64,000 nt of DNA from Pantoea latae (lineage in GTDB: Bacteria > Pseudomonadota > Gammaproteobacteria > Enterobacterales > Enterobacteriaceae), in NCBI RefSeq assembly GCF_002077695.1, contig NZ_MWUE01000026.1:124001-188000 (forward strand), given 5' to 3'. The notes below the pieces were generated by a model. It worked only from the letters and a program-made list of their open reading frames with translations, had not been told where the DNA came from and searched no databases. Of the stretch, positions 53,680 through 63,290 are shown in pieces. The translations under genes were made by a program, and so were the position numbers. Positions within the stretch are counted from its first letter, which is position 1; each line of letters opens with the position of its first letter.

Positions 53680-54477
53680 TTAAGACGAGTGAGTCAGCAG
53701 GTGCTGTAAAACACGGCTGCCGAAGTAGGCCATGGTCAGCAGCAGCGCGCCGCCGCAGTTGAACCACACCACGCGACGCCCGCGCCAGCCTTCATGATAG
53801 TGGCCCCAGAGCAAAACGATGTAGACAAACCAGGCGAGGATAGAGAGCACCGCTTTGTCGACGTTCTCCGCGCTGAACAGGTTATGCATATAAAACAAGC
53901 CGGTACAGAGCACCAGCGTTAGCAGCACCACGCCCACCTGCGTGATATGAAACATTTTGCGCTCGATGCTCAGCAGCGGCGGCATATCCTGGGTGAAGGC
54001 CAGCTTTTTGTTCTTCAGCTGATAGTCGATCCATGCCAGCTGCAGCGCATAGAGCGCGGCAATGATCAGCGTCGCGTAGGCGAACAGCGACAGGCCAATG
54101 TGGATCATCATGCCCGGCGTGGTTTCCAGATGGGTGATAAAGGCGTTAGGCACAAAGGTGGCGAACGCCAGATTAATCAGCGCGAAGCTGTAGACGATCG
54201 GCAACAGCAGCCAGCCGCGATTGCGCGACGCGACGATAGTCATAATGGCGCAGATCAGCAGGCTTACCAGCGAGCCGATATTCAACAGGCTGAGATTTTG
54301 CCCGCTGTCGACGGCAAAAATCCGCTGCTGCAGCGCCACGGCGTGCGCCACCAGCGCGACGCAGGCGGAGAGCACCGCCATTCGCCGCCATCCGCTGTTG
54401 CGTTTCAACAGGCTGGGAATGATCAGTGCAAGACTCAGGGAGTAGGCGAACAGCGCCAGAAGCGAGAAAACGGACAT
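53680..54477 (-). CDS. ypjD: Inner membrane protein YpjD (cytochrome c assembly CcsA-like family)
   Basis: 265 residues with about eight membrane segments. The CcsA/CcmC-like core is visible as GMMIHIGLSLFAYATLIIAA, with a histidine that could bind heme, and LLWGHYHEGWRGRRVV near the C-terminus. Its cellular role is not established. It is followed by corB with a gap under 20 nt and divergent from ffh. Confidence 0.92.
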   Translation of the reverse strand: MSVFSLLALFAYSLSLALIIPSLLKRNSGWRRMAVLSACVALVAHAVALQQRIFAVDSGQNLSLLNIGSLVSLLICAIMTIVASRNRGWLLLPIVYSFALINLAFATFVPNAFITHLETTPGMMIHIGLSLFAYATLIIAALYALQLAWIDYQLKNKKLAFTQDMPPLLSIERKMFHITQVGVVLLTLVLCTGLFYMHNLFSAENVDKAVLSILAWFVYIVLLWGHYHEGWRGRRVVWFNCGGALLLTMAYFGSRVLQHLLTHSS

Positions 54478-54584
54478 AGATCCTTACAGGTATCAGCGAG
54501 ATGAAAGGAAAAAGGCAGTATAGCGCCAGCGGAAGCCGCCTCCAACCGATCTGAGGCGCAATAGCAGAGATCGTTGCAGCTTCG

Positions 54585-54593
54585 TGTTATAAT
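54585..54593 (+). promoter_or_regulatory. Extended -10 promoter of ffh
   Basis: TGTTATAAT, an extended -10 (TGn followed by TATAAT), 53 bp before the ffh ATG. No strong -35 accompanies it. Confidence 0.55.
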
Positions 54594-54645
54594 CCGCCGC
54601 ATTATGCCGATCAGGCGCCTCGCGATTTTTTTTGAGTGAGAGACA

Positions 54646-56007
54646 ATGTTTGACAATTTAACCGATCGTTTGTCGCAAACCCTGCGCAATATCAGCGGCC
54701 GCGGAAGGCTGACAGAAGACAACATCAAAGACACGCTGCGCGAAGTGCGCATGGCGCTGCTGGAGGCGGATGTCGCGCTGCCGGTGGTGCGCGACTTTAT
54801 CAACCGCGTCAAAGAGAGCGCGGTGGGTCATGACGTTAACAAAAGCCTGACCCCGGGCCAGGAATTTATCAAGATCGTGCGCAACGAGCTGGTTGCGGCG
54901 ATGGGCGCGGAGAATAACGCGCTTAACCTGGCCGCACAGCCGCCGGCCGTGGTGCTGATGGCGGGTCTGCAGGGTGCCGGTAAAACCACCAGCGTCGGCA
55001 AACTGGGTAAATTCCTGCGTGAGAAGCACAAGAAGAAAGTGCTGGTCGTCTCTGCGGACGTTTATCGCCCGGCGGCGATCAAACAGCTTGAAACGCTGGC
55101 GCAGCAGGTTGGCGTCGATTTTTGCCCGTCCGATCTGAGCCAGAAGCCGGTCGACATCGTTAAGAACGCGCTGAAAGAGGCGAAGCTACAGTTCTATGAC
55201 GTGCTGCTGGTGGATACCGCCGGTCGTCTGCACGTCGACGAAGCGATGATGGACGAGATCAAGCAGGTGCACGCCGCGATCAACCCGGTCGAGACGCTGT
55301 TTGTGGTGGACGCCATGACTGGTCAGGATGCGGCGAACACGGCGAAAGCCTTTAACGAAGCGCTGCCGCTGACCGGCGTGATCCTGACTAAAGTCGACGG
55401 CGACGCACGCGGCGGTGCCGCGCTGTCGATTCGTCATATCACCGGCAAGCCGATTAAGTTTATGGGCGTCGGCGAGAAGACCGAGGCGCTGGAGCCGTTC
55501 TATCCCGATCGCATCGCCTCGCGCATCCTCGGCATGGGCGACGTGCTGTCGCTGATTGAGGACATTGAGAGCAAGGTTGACCGCGATCAGGCGGAAAAGC
55601 TGGCGAAAAAACTCAAAACCGGCGACGGCTTCGATCTCAACGACTTTCTTGAGCAGCTTAAGCAGATGCGCAACATGGGCGGCATGGCGAGCCTGATGGG
55701 CAAACTGCCCGGCATGGGCCAGCTGCCGGACAACGTGAAGTCGCAGATGGACGATAAGGTGCTGGTGCGTATGGAGGCGATTATCAACTCCATGACGCGC
55801 AAAGAGCGCGAAAAGCCGGAAATTATCAAAGGCTCGCGCAAGCGTCGCATCGCCACCGGCGCCGGCATGCAGGTGCAGGACGTTAACCGCCTGCTTAAGC
55901 AGTTCGACGACATGCAGCGTATGATGAAGAAAATGAAGAAGGGCGGCATGGCGAAAATGATGCGCAGCATGAAGGGCATGATGCCGCCAGGATTCCCCGG
56001 ACGCTAG
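54646..56007 (+). CDS. ffh: Signal recognition particle protein Ffh
   Basis: GTPase that binds signal sequences and 4.5S RNA and docks with FtsY for cotranslational membrane targeting. 453 residues. NG domain with GLQGAGKTTSVGKLG, DTAGRLH and TKVDGDARGG; M domain rich in methionine (MGGMASLMGKLPGMGQ; MKKMKKGGMAKMMRSMKGMM). Start follows GAGTGAGAGACA. Confidence 0.98.
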   Translation: MFDNLTDRLSQTLRNISGRGRLTEDNIKDTLREVRMALLEADVALPVVRDFINRVKESAVGHDVNKSLTPGQEFIKIVRNELVAAMGAENNALNLAAQPPAVVLMAGLQGAGKTTSVGKLGKFLREKHKKKVLVVSADVYRPAAIKQLETLAQQVGVDFCPSDLSQKPVDIVKNALKEAKLQFYDVLLVDTAGRLHVDEAMMDEIKQVHAAINPVETLFVVDAMTGQDAANTAKAFNEALPLTGVILTKVDGDARGGAALSIRHITGKPIKFMGVGEKTEALEPFYPDRIASRILGMGDVLSLIEDIESKVDRDQAEKLAKKLKTGDGFDLNDFLEQLKQMRNMGGMASLMGKLPGMGQLPDNVKSQMDDKVLVRMEAIINSMTRKEREKPEIIKGSRKRRIATGAGMQVQDVNRLLKQFDDMQRMMKKMKKGGMAKMMRSMKGMMPPGFPGR

Positions 56008-56018
56008 GCGTTCGGCAA

Positions 56019-56090
56019 TAAAAGCCCGAAAGGTTGCCCTGACAGGTTGCTTTTTGCGCCGAAATGAGTAAAATTTTCGGGCTTTTTATA
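56019..56090 (+). terminator. Long-range terminator after ffh
   Basis: AAAAGCCCGAAA (56018-56029) can pair with TTTTCGGGCTTTTT (56073-56087), ending in a T-run. The intervening 45 nt contain the predicted rpsP promoter, so transcription of ffh and rpsP may interfere here. Confidence 0.65.
56047..56074 (+). promoter_or_regulatory. Predicted promoter of the rpsP operon
   Basis: TTGCTT (56047-56052), 16-bp spacer, TAAAAT (56069-56074), about 78 bp upstream of the rpsP ATG. The transcript would start just before the GC-rich hairpin at 56097. Confidence 0.6.
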
Positions 56091-56096
56091 TTGCAC

Positions 56097-56132
56097 CCGG
56101 GCCCCGTTCCCTCAATGGGGCCCGGTTGTTTT
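56097..56132 (+). terminator. Terminator-like hairpin in the rpsP leader (possible attenuator)
   Basis: Perfect 9-bp GC stem CCGGGCCCC / GGGGCCCGG, 11-nt loop, followed by TTGTTTTATT and then the rpsP Shine-Dalgarno AAGAGG. It lies between the predicted promoter and the first ribosomal gene, so it is positioned as an attenuator. Confidence 0.6.
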
Positions 56133-56151
56133 ATTAACTTAAGAGGATGTT

Positions 56152-56400
56152 ATGGTAACAATTCGTTTGGCACGTCACGGCGCGAAAAAGCGTCCGTTCT
56201 ATCAGGTCGTCGTTACTGACAGCCGCAATGCACGTAATGGTCGCTTCATCGAGCGCGTTGGCTTCTTCAACCCGATCGCATCTGGTCAGGCTGAAGGTCT
56301 GCGTCTGGATCTGGACCGCATCGAGCACTGGGTTGGCCAGGGCGCAACGCTTTCTGATCGCGTTAACGCGCTGATCAAAGAAGCAAAAAAAGCAGCTTAA
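56152..56400 (+). CDS. rpsP: 30S ribosomal protein S16
   Basis: 82 residues; [20 protein letters not shown] is the family start. First gene of rpsP-rimM-trmD-rplS. Codon use is that of highly expressed genes. Confidence 0.98.
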   Translation: MVTIRLARHGAKKRPFYQVVVTDSRNARNGRFIERVGFFNPIASGQAEGLRLDLDRIEHWVGQGATLSDRVNALIKEAKKAA

Positions 56401-56418
56401 TCTGTCACGGTGGTGAGC

Positions 56419-56967
56419 ATGAGCAAAGAAGTTGCCGCACAGCCTCCCGTTAAGCCCCTTGTTTTGGGCAAAATGGGCGCTGCCTACGGCATACGTGGCT
56501 GGCTCAAAGTGTTTTCCTCCACCGAAGCGGCCGAAAGTATCTTCGACTACCAACCCTGGTTCATTCAGCGCGCCGGTAAATGGCAGCAGGTTGAGCTGGA
56601 GAGTTGGCGGCATCACAATCAGGACCTGATCATCAAAGTCAAAGGCATTGACGATCGGGATGCGGCGACGCAGTTGACCCATTGCGAAATTACGGTCGAC
56701 TCGACGCAGCTGCCGGAACTCACCGACGGTGATTACTACTGGAAAGACCTGATGGGTCTCCAGGTGGTCAACGTTGACGGTTACGAGATGGGCAAAGTCA
56801 TCGATATGATGGAGACCGGCTCGAACGACGTTCTCGTCGTGAAGGCGAACCTGAAAGATGCGTTCGGTGTGAAGGAGCGGTTAATTCCGTTTCTCGATGA
56901 ACAGGTTATCAAGAAAGTCGATCTCGCTACTGGCGTCATTGAAGTAGACTGGGATCCTGGTTTTTGA
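56419..56967 (+). CDS. rimM: Ribosome maturation factor RimM
   Basis: Assists assembly of the 30S head by binding S19. 182 residues from [20 protein letters not shown] (56419); a GTG three codons earlier is not supported. RimM barrel ([18 protein letters not shown]) and PRC barrel ([26 protein letters not shown]). It lies 18 nt after rpsP with a weak Shine-Dalgarno, so translation is probably lower than rpsP, as in E. coli. Confidence 0.97.
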   Translation: MSKEVAAQPPVKPLVLGKMGAAYGIRGWLKVFSSTEAAESIFDYQPWFIQRAGKWQQVELESWRHHNQDLIIKVKGIDDRDAATQLTHCEITVDSTQLPELTDGDYYWKDLMGLQVVNVDGYEMGKVIDMMETGSNDVLVVKANLKDAFGVKERLIPFLDEQVIKKVDLATGVIEVDWDPGF

Positions 56968-57002
56968 TCTCCGAATCGCAAGGTAACGTAGCGGCGAAAA
57001 CG

Positions 57003-57764
57003 ATGTGGATTGGTGTTATTAGCCTCTTTCCAGAGATGTTTCGCGCAATTACCGATTACGGGGTAACTGGCCGGGCAGTAAAAAATGGCCTGCTCAGCAT
57101 CGAGAGCTGGAGTCCTCGCGACTTCGCTCACGACCGGCACCGCACGGTGGACGATCGTCCTTACGGCGGCGGACCGGGAATGCTGATGATGGTGCAGCCC
57201 TTACGGGATGCAATCCACGCAGCGAAAGCGGCGGCGGGAGAAGGGGCCAGGGTGATCTATCTGTCACCTCAGGGACGCAAACTCGACCAACAGGGCGTTT
57301 GCGAACTGGCGACGCAGCAGAAGTTAATTCTGGTCTGCGGACGCTACGAAGGTATTGATGAGCGCGTGATTAAAACCGAAATTGACGAAGAATGGTCAAT
57401 CGGCGACTACGTGCTTAGCGGCGGCGAGCTGCCAGCCATGACGATGATTGATTCAGTGGCCCGGTTAATTCCTGGCGTACTGGGCAAGCAGGCGTCGGCC
57501 GAGGAGGATTCGTTCTCTGACGGTTTGCTGGATTGTCCCCACTATACCCGACCTGAAGTGCTGGAAGGCATGGAGGTACCGGCAGTGTTACTGTCCGGCA
57601 ACCATGCTGAGATTCGCCGTTGGCGCCTGAAACAGTCGCTGGGCCGAACCTGGCTAAGAAGACCTGAACTTCTGGAAAACCTGGCTCTGACTGAAGAGCA
57701 AGCAAGGTTGCTGAAAATGTTCCAGCGGGAACATCAGCAACAAAACGATGAGGCGGCAGAGTAA
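57003..57764 (+). CDS. trmD: tRNA (guanine-37-N1)-methyltransferase TrmD
   Basis: Makes m1G37 in tRNAs reading CNN codons and prevents +1 frameshifts. 253 residues from [20 protein letters not shown] (57003). SPOUT trefoil-knot blocks [13 protein letters not shown] and [34 protein letters not shown] near the N-terminus. Third gene of the rpsP operon. Confidence 0.98.
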   Translation: MWIGVISLFPEMFRAITDYGVTGRAVKNGLLSIESWSPRDFAHDRHRTVDDRPYGGGPGMLMMVQPLRDAIHAAKAAAGEGARVIYLSPQGRKLDQQGVCELATQQKLILVCGRYEGIDERVIKTEIDEEWSIGDYVLSGGELPAMTMIDSVARLIPGVLGKQASAEEDSFSDGLLDCPHYTRPEVLEGMEVPAVLLSGNHAEIRRWRLKQSLGRTWLRRPELLENLALTEEQARLLKMFQREHQQQNDEAAE

Positions 57765-58154
<390 letters not shown>

Positions 58155-58192
58155 GGTATCGCTAACGCGACATCTAAAAGTTAATAGCAAAC

Positions 58193-58225
58193 AAGGGGTT
58201 GGCGTGATGCCAGCCCCTTTTTTTA
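58193..58225 (+). terminator. Intrinsic terminator of rplS
   Basis: AAGGGGTTGGC / GCCAGCCCCTT stem (one G-U) plus T-run. It also lies at the 3' end of the convergent acetyltransferase gene. Confidence 0.92.
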
Positions 58226-58765
58226 TGGCTGCGTCTCGGGACGATGCACATGGTATATCGCCGTGTTCACCGGCCCGCTTTCCAGCACGATTAAGCCGTA
58301 GCGCATATCGATAAAACGCGCGCCGCAGCGCTCCGCCACCGCGCGGCTGGCGTGGTTCTCTTCCGCCGCGAGGATTTCTATTGCGTTTATCTCTGGTCGC
58401 GCAAATCCCCGTGCAAGCAAAAGCGCGACGGCGCTGCTGGCTACGCCCTGACGCTGGCTGTCGCTGCGCACCCAGTATCCCAGCGCGGCAAGCTGTCCCG
58501 GTTCACGGGCAAAACGGATCCCGGCGCCGCCCAGCAAACGATCCCGATCGTCTACGATGGCGAACTCTTCTGCCTCACCCTTTATTCGCTGCTGCTGAGT
58601 AAAAGCGATCCAGCTGGCCGCTTCTTCAGGTTGATAGTCTGGATGCGCCCAGACCATCCAGGGCCGCAACGTATCCAGAGAGGCGTTTACGGCCGCAGTG
58701 AAGGCCGGGATGTCTGCCAGGGTAAACGGGCGAAGCTGGATCGCTGGAGGCATGGGCTTTTCCAT
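58223..58765 (-). CDS. GNAT family N-acetyltransferase (RimJ/RimL-like)
   Basis: 180-residue acetyl-CoA-dependent transferase. N-terminal IQLRPFTLADIPAF, then GGAGIRFA on the central strand, the acetyl-CoA loop region SDSQRQGVASSAVALLLARGF (Q/R-x-x-G-x-G/A type) and AEENHASRAVAERCGAR, typical of the RimJ/RimL branch that acetylates protein N-termini or small amines. Substrate unknown. It occupies the position of yfiRNB in E. coli, next to aroF. Confidence 0.85.
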   Translation of the reverse strand: MEKPMPPAIQLRPFTLADIPAFTAAVNASLDTLRPWMVWAHPDYQPEEAASWIAFTQQQRIKGEAEEFAIVDDRDRLLGGAGIRFAREPGQLAALGYWVRSDSQRQGVASSAVALLLARGFARPEINAIEILAAEENHASRAVAERCGARFIDMRYGLIVLESGPVNTAIYHVHRPETQP

Positions 58766-58956
58766 TGGAAAGAGAGGCGTAAGGCTAGCTTATCAGGCGA
58801 CATTGCTAAAGGCTAAATAGCTTATGTAACGATATCTTTACTAGTTCAACTCAGTGACAGGTGAGTTTATTTATTTAATTCATTGTTTATAAATGATTTA
58901 AATAAGGATTCTTAATCTTGTAAGTTCTGTTGGTAATAAAAGTGTACATAGGTGGA

Positions 58957-58984
58957 TTGCTTGTTTTACGTGCTGTGATACAGT
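58957..58984 (+). promoter_or_regulatory. Predicted aroF promoter
   Basis: TTGCTT (58957-58962), 16-bp spacer, TACAGT (58979-58984), 58 bp before aroF. The aroF-tyrA operon is TyrR-repressed in E. coli; only degenerate TGTAAG/TGTACA half-sites are seen just upstream (58919-58947), so TyrR sites cannot be confirmed by eye. Confidence 0.45.
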
Positions 58985-59041
58985 ATTCGCATCCTGTCAG
59001 AGGATCACTAACCGCATAACGAGGAAAAAAGGATCGTAATC

Positions 59042-60121
59042 ATGCAAAAAGACGCGCTGAACAATGTCCATATCGCTGACGAACAAATCTTGATCACACC
59101 GGAAGAGCTGAAAGCGAAATTCCCGCTGAGCGCTCAGCAGGAAGCGCAAATTGCCGCTTCGCGTCAGACGATTTCCGATATCATCGCCGGCCGCGATCCG
59201 CGCCTGCTGGTGGTATGTGGCCCTTGTTCGATTCATGACACCGAAGCCGCTCTGGATTACGCTCGCCGCTTGAAAGATCTCTCTGACCAGCTGAAGGATC
59301 AGCTCTATATCGTTATGCGCGTCTATTTCGAAAAACCCCGCACCACCGTCGGCTGGAAAGGGTTGATCAACGATCCCTACATGGACAACTCCTTTGATAT
59401 GGAAGCCGGTCTGCATATCGCGCGCCAGCTGCTGGTGAACCTGGTGGAGATGGGCCTACCGCTTGCGACCGAAGCGCTCGATCCAAATAGTCCGCAATAC
59501 CTTGGCGATCTCTTCAGCTGGTCGGCGATCGGCGCGCGCACCACCGAGTCGCAAACGCATCGTGAAATGGCGTCTGGCCTCTCGATGCCGGTCGGCTTTA
59601 AGAACGGTACCGACGGCAGCCTGGGTACCGCCATCAACGCCATGCGCGCTGCCTCCATGCCGCACCGTTTCGTCGGCATTAATCAGGCCGGCCAGGTTTG
59701 CCTGCTGCAAACGCAGGGCAATCCAGACGGTCACGTTATTTTGCGCGGCGGCAAAGCGCCTAACTACGGCCCGGAAGATGTCGCGCAGTGCGAAAAAGAG
59801 ATGGTCAAAGCGGGACTGCGCCCGGCCTTGATGATAGATTGCAGCCATGGCAATTCTAACAAAGACTACCGCCGCCAGCCTGGCGTCGCCGAATCGGCGA
59901 TTGCCCAGATCAAAGATGGCAACCGCTCGATTATTGGCCTGATGCTGGAGAGCCACATCAATGAAGGTAATCAATCTTCCGAGCAGCCGCGCAGCGAAAT
60001 GAAATACGGCGTTTCCGTTACCGATGCCTGCATCAACTGGGAAACCACCGCAACGCTGCTGCGCGAGATGCATCAGGATCTGCAAGAGGTGCTGTCGGCG
60101 CGTCTGTCACACGAGGTGTAA
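59042..60121 (+). CDS. aroF: DAHP synthase, tyrosine-sensitive
   Basis: Condenses phosphoenolpyruvate and erythrose-4-phosphate, committing carbon to the shikimate pathway. 359 residues; the N-terminus MQKDALNNVHIADEQ is that of the Tyr-sensitive isozyme rather than AroG or AroH. VVCGPCSIHD, MRVYFEKPRTTVGWKG and DCSHGNSNKDYRRQ are intact. It precedes tyrA by 6 nt, supporting a tyrosine operon. Confidence 0.97.
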   Translation: MQKDALNNVHIADEQILITPEELKAKFPLSAQQEAQIAASRQTISDIIAGRDPRLLVVCGPCSIHDTEAALDYARRLKDLSDQLKDQLYIVMRVYFEKPRTTVGWKGLINDPYMDNSFDMEAGLHIARQLLVNLVEMGLPLATEALDPNSPQYLGDLFSWSAIGARTTESQTHREMASGLSMPVGFKNGTDGSLGTAINAMRAASMPHRFVGINQAGQVCLLQTQGNPDGHVILRGGKAPNYGPEDVAQCEKEMVKAGLRPALMIDCSHGNSNKDYRRQPGVAESAIAQIKDGNRSIIGLMLESHINEGNQSSEQPRSEMKYGVSVTDACINWETTATLLREMHQDLQEVLSARLSHEV

Positions 60122-60127
60122 TGAGCA

Positions 60128-61249
60128 ATGGTGGCTGAACTGACCGCGCTGCGCGATCAAATTGATACCGTCGATAAGGCGCTGCTGGATCTGCTGGCGA
60201 AACGGCTGGAACTGGTGGCTGAAGTCGGCGAAGTAAAGAGCCGCTACGGCTTGCCCATTTATGTGCCGGAGCGCGAAGCGTCGATGCTGGCTTCGCGCCG
60301 CAAAGAGGCGGAGGCGCTTGGCGTGCCCCCCGATCTGATTGAGGATATTCTGCGCCGCGTGATGCGCGAGTCTTACACCAGCGAGAACGACAAAGGCTTT
60401 AAAACGCTTAATCCGGCACTGCGTCCGGTAGTGATTGTCGGCGGCAAAGGGCAGATGGGCAGCTTGTTCGCGCGCATGCTGACCTTGTCGGGCTACAGCG
60501 TCAAAACGCTGGATAAAGAGGACTGGGATCGCGCGCCGTCGCTGCTAGGCGATGCCGGCATGGTGATTATCAGCGTGCCGATCCATCTGACGGAGCAGGT
60601 CATCGCCCAGCTGCCGCCGCTGCCGGAAGATTGTATTCTGGTGGATCTGGCGTCGGTCAAAAACCGTCCACTGCAGGCGATGCTGGCGGCGCACGCGGGC
60701 CCGGTGCTGGGTCTGCATCCGATGTTCGGTCCGGACAGCGGTAGCCTGGCGAAACAGGTGGTGGTCTGGTGCGACGGGCGTCAGCCTGAAGCCTATCAGT
60801 GGTTCCTGGAGCAGATTCAGGTGTGGGGCGCACGGCTGCATCGCATCAGCGCGGTGGAGCACGACCAGAATATGGCGTTTATTCAGGCGCTGCGCCACTT
60901 TGCCACCTTCGCCTACGGGCTGCATCTGGCAGAAGAGAACGTCAACCTCGATCAGCTGCTGGCGCTCTCGTCGCCGATTTACCGTCTGGAGCTGGCGATG
61001 GTGGGGCGGCTGTTTGCCCAGGATCCTCAACTCTATGCGGACATTATTATGTCTTCGGAGAGCAATCTGGCGCTGATCAAACGCTACTATCAGCGCTTTG
61101 GCGAAGCGATTACGCTGCTGGAGCAGGGCGATAAACAGGCGTTTATCAGCAGCTTCAATCGCGTCGAACACTGGTTTGGCGATCACGCTAAACGCTTTAT
61201 GGTGGAAAGCCGCAGCCTGCTGCGTTCCGCTAACGACAGCCGACCGTAA
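60128..61249 (+). CDS. tyrA: Bifunctional chorismate mutase / prephenate dehydrogenase (T-protein)
   Basis: Converts chorismate to prephenate and then to 4-hydroxyphenylpyruvate for tyrosine. 373 residues. The N-terminal AroQ mutase ([20 protein letters not shown]) is followed from about residue 100 by the NAD-binding [17 protein letters not shown] and [15 protein letters not shown]. Second gene of aroF-tyrA; convergent with pheA across a shared terminator. Confidence 0.98.
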   Translation: MVAELTALRDQIDTVDKALLDLLAKRLELVAEVGEVKSRYGLPIYVPEREASMLASRRKEAEALGVPPDLIEDILRRVMRESYTSENDKGFKTLNPALRPVVIVGGKGQMGSLFARMLTLSGYSVKTLDKEDWDRAPSLLGDAGMVIISVPIHLTEQVIAQLPPLPEDCILVDLASVKNRPLQAMLAAHAGPVLGLHPMFGPDSGSLAKQVVVWCDGRQPEAYQWFLEQIQVWGARLHRISAVEHDQNMAFIQALRHFATFAYGLHLAEENVNLDQLLALSSPIYRLELAMVGRLFAQDPQLYADIIMSSESNLALIKRYYQRFGEAITLLEQGDKQAFISSFNRVEHWFGDHAKRFMVESRSLLRSANDSRP

Positions 61250-61280
61250 AAAAAACGGCATCCCTCGGGATGCCGTTTTG
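61250..61280. terminator. Bidirectional terminator tyrA / pheA
   Basis: AAAACGGCATCCC / GGGATGCCGTTTT with flanking A- and T-runs between the convergent genes. Confidence 0.93.
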
Positions 61281-62447
61281 TTATGCGCTGCGCGGCTCGA
61301 CCGCGACGACATTCTCGCCGGGATAACACCCCAGCACCTTCAGCATGCGCGTCAGCGCTTTCAGCTCCTGCAGCGCCTGCTGCATGCTGTCAGACTCCAG
61401 ATTGCCCTGCACGTCGATATAAAACATCTCTTCCCACGGATTACCGTTAATCGGGCGCGACTCCAGCTTGCTCATAATCAGGTTATGCTGACGCAGCACC
61501 AGTAGCGCCTCAACCAGCGCGCCCGCCTGCTGGCCGGTCGCCATCAGCAGCGTGGTTTTCGCCGGAACCTGATCGGAAACGGCGATAGCTTTGCGCGCCA
61601 GCACGATAAAGCGCGTATGGTTTTGCTGCTGATTGGCCAGATTGCGCTCCAGCACCTGAAGATGATAAAGCTCGCCGCCCGCTTCGCTGCCCAGCGCGGC
61701 TGCTTTCGGCGAGTTCAGCGCCGCGACTTTTTCCATCGCGGCGGCGGTGCTTTCGGTATATTCGATCTTCCAGTGTGGGAAGCGGCTAATAAACTGGCTG
61801 CACTGCTGGAAAGGCTGCGGATGGCTGTAGACGGTTTCAATCTGCTGCAGGTCGGTGGTGCCGGTGACCAGCACGCAGTGATCGATCGGCTGAGTCAGTT
61901 CGCCAACAATAGAAAGGCTGGTCTGCTGCAGCAGATCGTAAACGTCATTAATTGAGCCGGAGCTGGTGTTCTCAATCGGCAGCACCGCATAGTCAGCCTG
62001 ACCATTCTCAACCTGACGAATAATGTCCTGAAACTTCAGACAGCCGATCTCCACCATGGAGTCGAAGTGACGGGCCGCATACTGGCGCGCGGCCAGATGC
62101 GAGTAAGAGCCTTTAGGGCCGAGAAAGGCGATGCGGGCCGCCAGCGCGTGCGCGTGGTTCAGGTTTTTCTGCAGCAGCGCCTGCTGCGTCAGCACAGAAT
62201 CCTCAATGATTTGCTGAAACAGCCGCGTGATGTAGTGCGCATCCAGCTGATGCTTTTTGCCGAGTACGATGAGGTGCTCCAGCAGCGCGCGTTCGCGTTC
62301 GATATCGCGAATAGGGCGGTGCGTCGCCAGCTTCGCTTCAGCGACCTTTACGGCAAGGGCGCGTCGCTCCGCCAGCAGCGTCAACAGTTTCTCATCAACG
62401 GCGCTAATTTGGTCACGCAGCGCCAGCAAAGGATTGTCGGGATTCAT
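61281..62447 (-). CDS. pheA: Bifunctional chorismate mutase / prephenate dehydratase (P-protein)
   Basis: Converts chorismate to prephenate and to phenylpyruvate for phenylalanine. 388 residues from [20 protein letters not shown] (62447), after AGGTGAG; an upstream ATG at 62471 is not supported. N-terminal AroQ mutase, central dehydratase ([32 protein letters not shown]) and C-terminal ACT domain with the feedback motif [16 protein letters not shown]. Expression is controlled by the pheL attenuator directly upstream. Confidence 0.98.
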   Translation of the reverse strand: MNPDNPLLALRDQISAVDEKLLTLLAERRALAVKVAEAKLATHRPIRDIERERALLEHLIVLGKKHQLDAHYITRLFQQIIEDSVLTQQALLQKNLNHAHALAARIAFLGPKGSYSHLAARQYAARHFDSMVEIGCLKFQDIIRQVENGQADYAVLPIENTSSGSINDVYDLLQQTSLSIVGELTQPIDHCVLVTGTTDLQQIETVYSHPQPFQQCSQFISRFPHWKIEYTESTAAAMEKVAALNSPKAAALGSEAGGELYHLQVLERNLANQQQNHTRFIVLARKAIAVSDQVPAKTTLLMATGQQAGALVEALLVLRQHNLIMSKLESRPINGNPWEEMFYIDVQGNLESDSMQQALQELKALTRMLKVLGCYPGENVVAVEPRSA

Positions 62448-62473
62448 AGGGCTCACCTGTAAGCTGTCCAATA

Positions 62474-62500
62474 AAAAAGCCTCCCGGTTGGGAGGCTTTG
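62474..62500 (-). terminator. pheA attenuator
   Basis: On the minus strand AAGCCTCCC AACC GGGAGGCTT TTTT: a 9-bp stem with T-run between pheL and pheA, the terminator arm of the phenylalanine attenuator. Confidence 0.92.
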
Positions 62501-62545
62501 TTGTTCGTCTTCGCTTTCGTTTTCACACGACGAATTGCCTCCCAG

Positions 62546-62593
62546 TCAGGGGAAGGTAAAAAAGAAAGCGAAGAAAAACGGCAGATGTTTCAT
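62546..62593 (-). CDS. pheL: pheA operon leader peptide
   Basis: 15-codon leader reading [15 protein letters not shown] then TGA, with seven phenylalanine codons in 15 (E. coli: [15 protein letters not shown]). Ribosome stalling on the Phe codons when tRNA-Phe is uncharged would favour the antiterminator over the hairpin at 62474-62500. Confidence 0.96.
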   Translation of the reverse strand: [15 protein letters not shown]

Positions 62594-62650
62594 GATGATT
62601 TCCATTCAAGAAGTCGTCTGAGAGTACCCGCACTGATTAAAAGCTGTCAA

Positions 62651-62676
62651 TAAAAAACGCGCCCGCAGGCGCGTTA
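62651..62676 (-). terminator. Terminator of raiA
   Basis: On the minus strand ACGCGCCTGCGGGCGCGT followed by T6, 16-40 nt after the raiA stop. Confidence 0.85.
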
Positions 62677-62691
62677 GTCAAAACTGGGTGA

Positions 62692-63018
62692 TTACGTGAC
62701 GGGCGTAAAGGCTTTTACGCTGGTCGCGGCCCGACGGGCTTCCGGCTTATGCTGAACCTTGTTCAGCTGTCGCTCAAGCTTGCCGATGAGATCGTTGATC
62801 GCCGTATACATATCTTCGTGCTTAGCGCTGGCGACCAGCGTGCCGTTTGGCGTAGTAATGGTGGCGTCGGCCACAAACTCTTTCGGCGCTTTAGAGAGAA
62901 CGATGTGCGGATTTATCAGATGAGCTTGCCATTTTTCCAGCTTGGCGAGACGGTCTTCGACATGGTCGCGGATAGCCGCGGTGATTTCCATTTGTTTGCT
63001 GGTAATGTTCAGAATCAT
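62692..63018 (-). CDS. raiA: Ribosome-associated translation inhibitor RaiA (pY)
   Basis: Stationary-phase and cold-shock factor that occupies the A/P sites and keeps 70S ribosomes inactive as monomers. 108 residues; [20 protein letters not shown] and [20 protein letters not shown] are the family blocks. The C-terminal extension after ARRAATSVK is shorter than the acidic tail of E. coli RaiA (113 residues). A strong CRP site lies 64 bp upstream of the start. Confidence 0.96.
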   Translation of the reverse strand: MILNITSKQMEITAAIRDHVEDRLAKLEKWQAHLINPHIVLSKAPKEFVADATITTPNGTLVASAKHEDMYTAINDLIGKLERQLNKVQHKPEARRAATSVKAFTPVT

Positions 63019-63081
63019 AGGTCTACCTCTCTGTCATTTCCGTCTGGGTAGATCCAGCATAACGCGCTGAGCGATGAAATG

Positions 63082-63097
63082 TGTGATTCAGATCACG
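63082..63097. promoter_or_regulatory. CRP-cAMP site upstream of raiA
   Basis: TGTGATTCAGATCACG matches the TGTGA-N6-TCACA consensus at 9 of 10 arm bases, 64 bp before the raiA ATG. Confidence 0.75.
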
Positions 63098-63240
63098 AAA
63101 AAATGTCACTTTTTGTCAACGGAAATGATTTGTGAGAAAGGGTGGGAATGTCGCCGAAAGACCTTGAATCAGGGCAGGGAGAGGCGCATTATTGTTGGGT
63201 TAGCCCGGCGGAGAAATTGTAAAAACGGTGATTTTCCGCA

Positions 63241-63275
63241 CAAAAAAAGCAGCCCTGACGGCTGCTTTTTCTTTT
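63241..63275 (-). terminator. Terminator of bamD
   Basis: AGCAGCC CTGAC GGCTGCT with A-run on one side and T-rich sequence on the other, just beyond the bamD stop; for bamD the minus-strand T-run follows the stem. Confidence 0.88.
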
Positions 63276-63290
63276 CTGCTGAGTTGAAAA

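Noticed and set aside
58913..58950. TyrR boxes before aroF
   Set aside because: Only degenerate half-sites visible; not enough to call a TyrR box without a scoring matrix.
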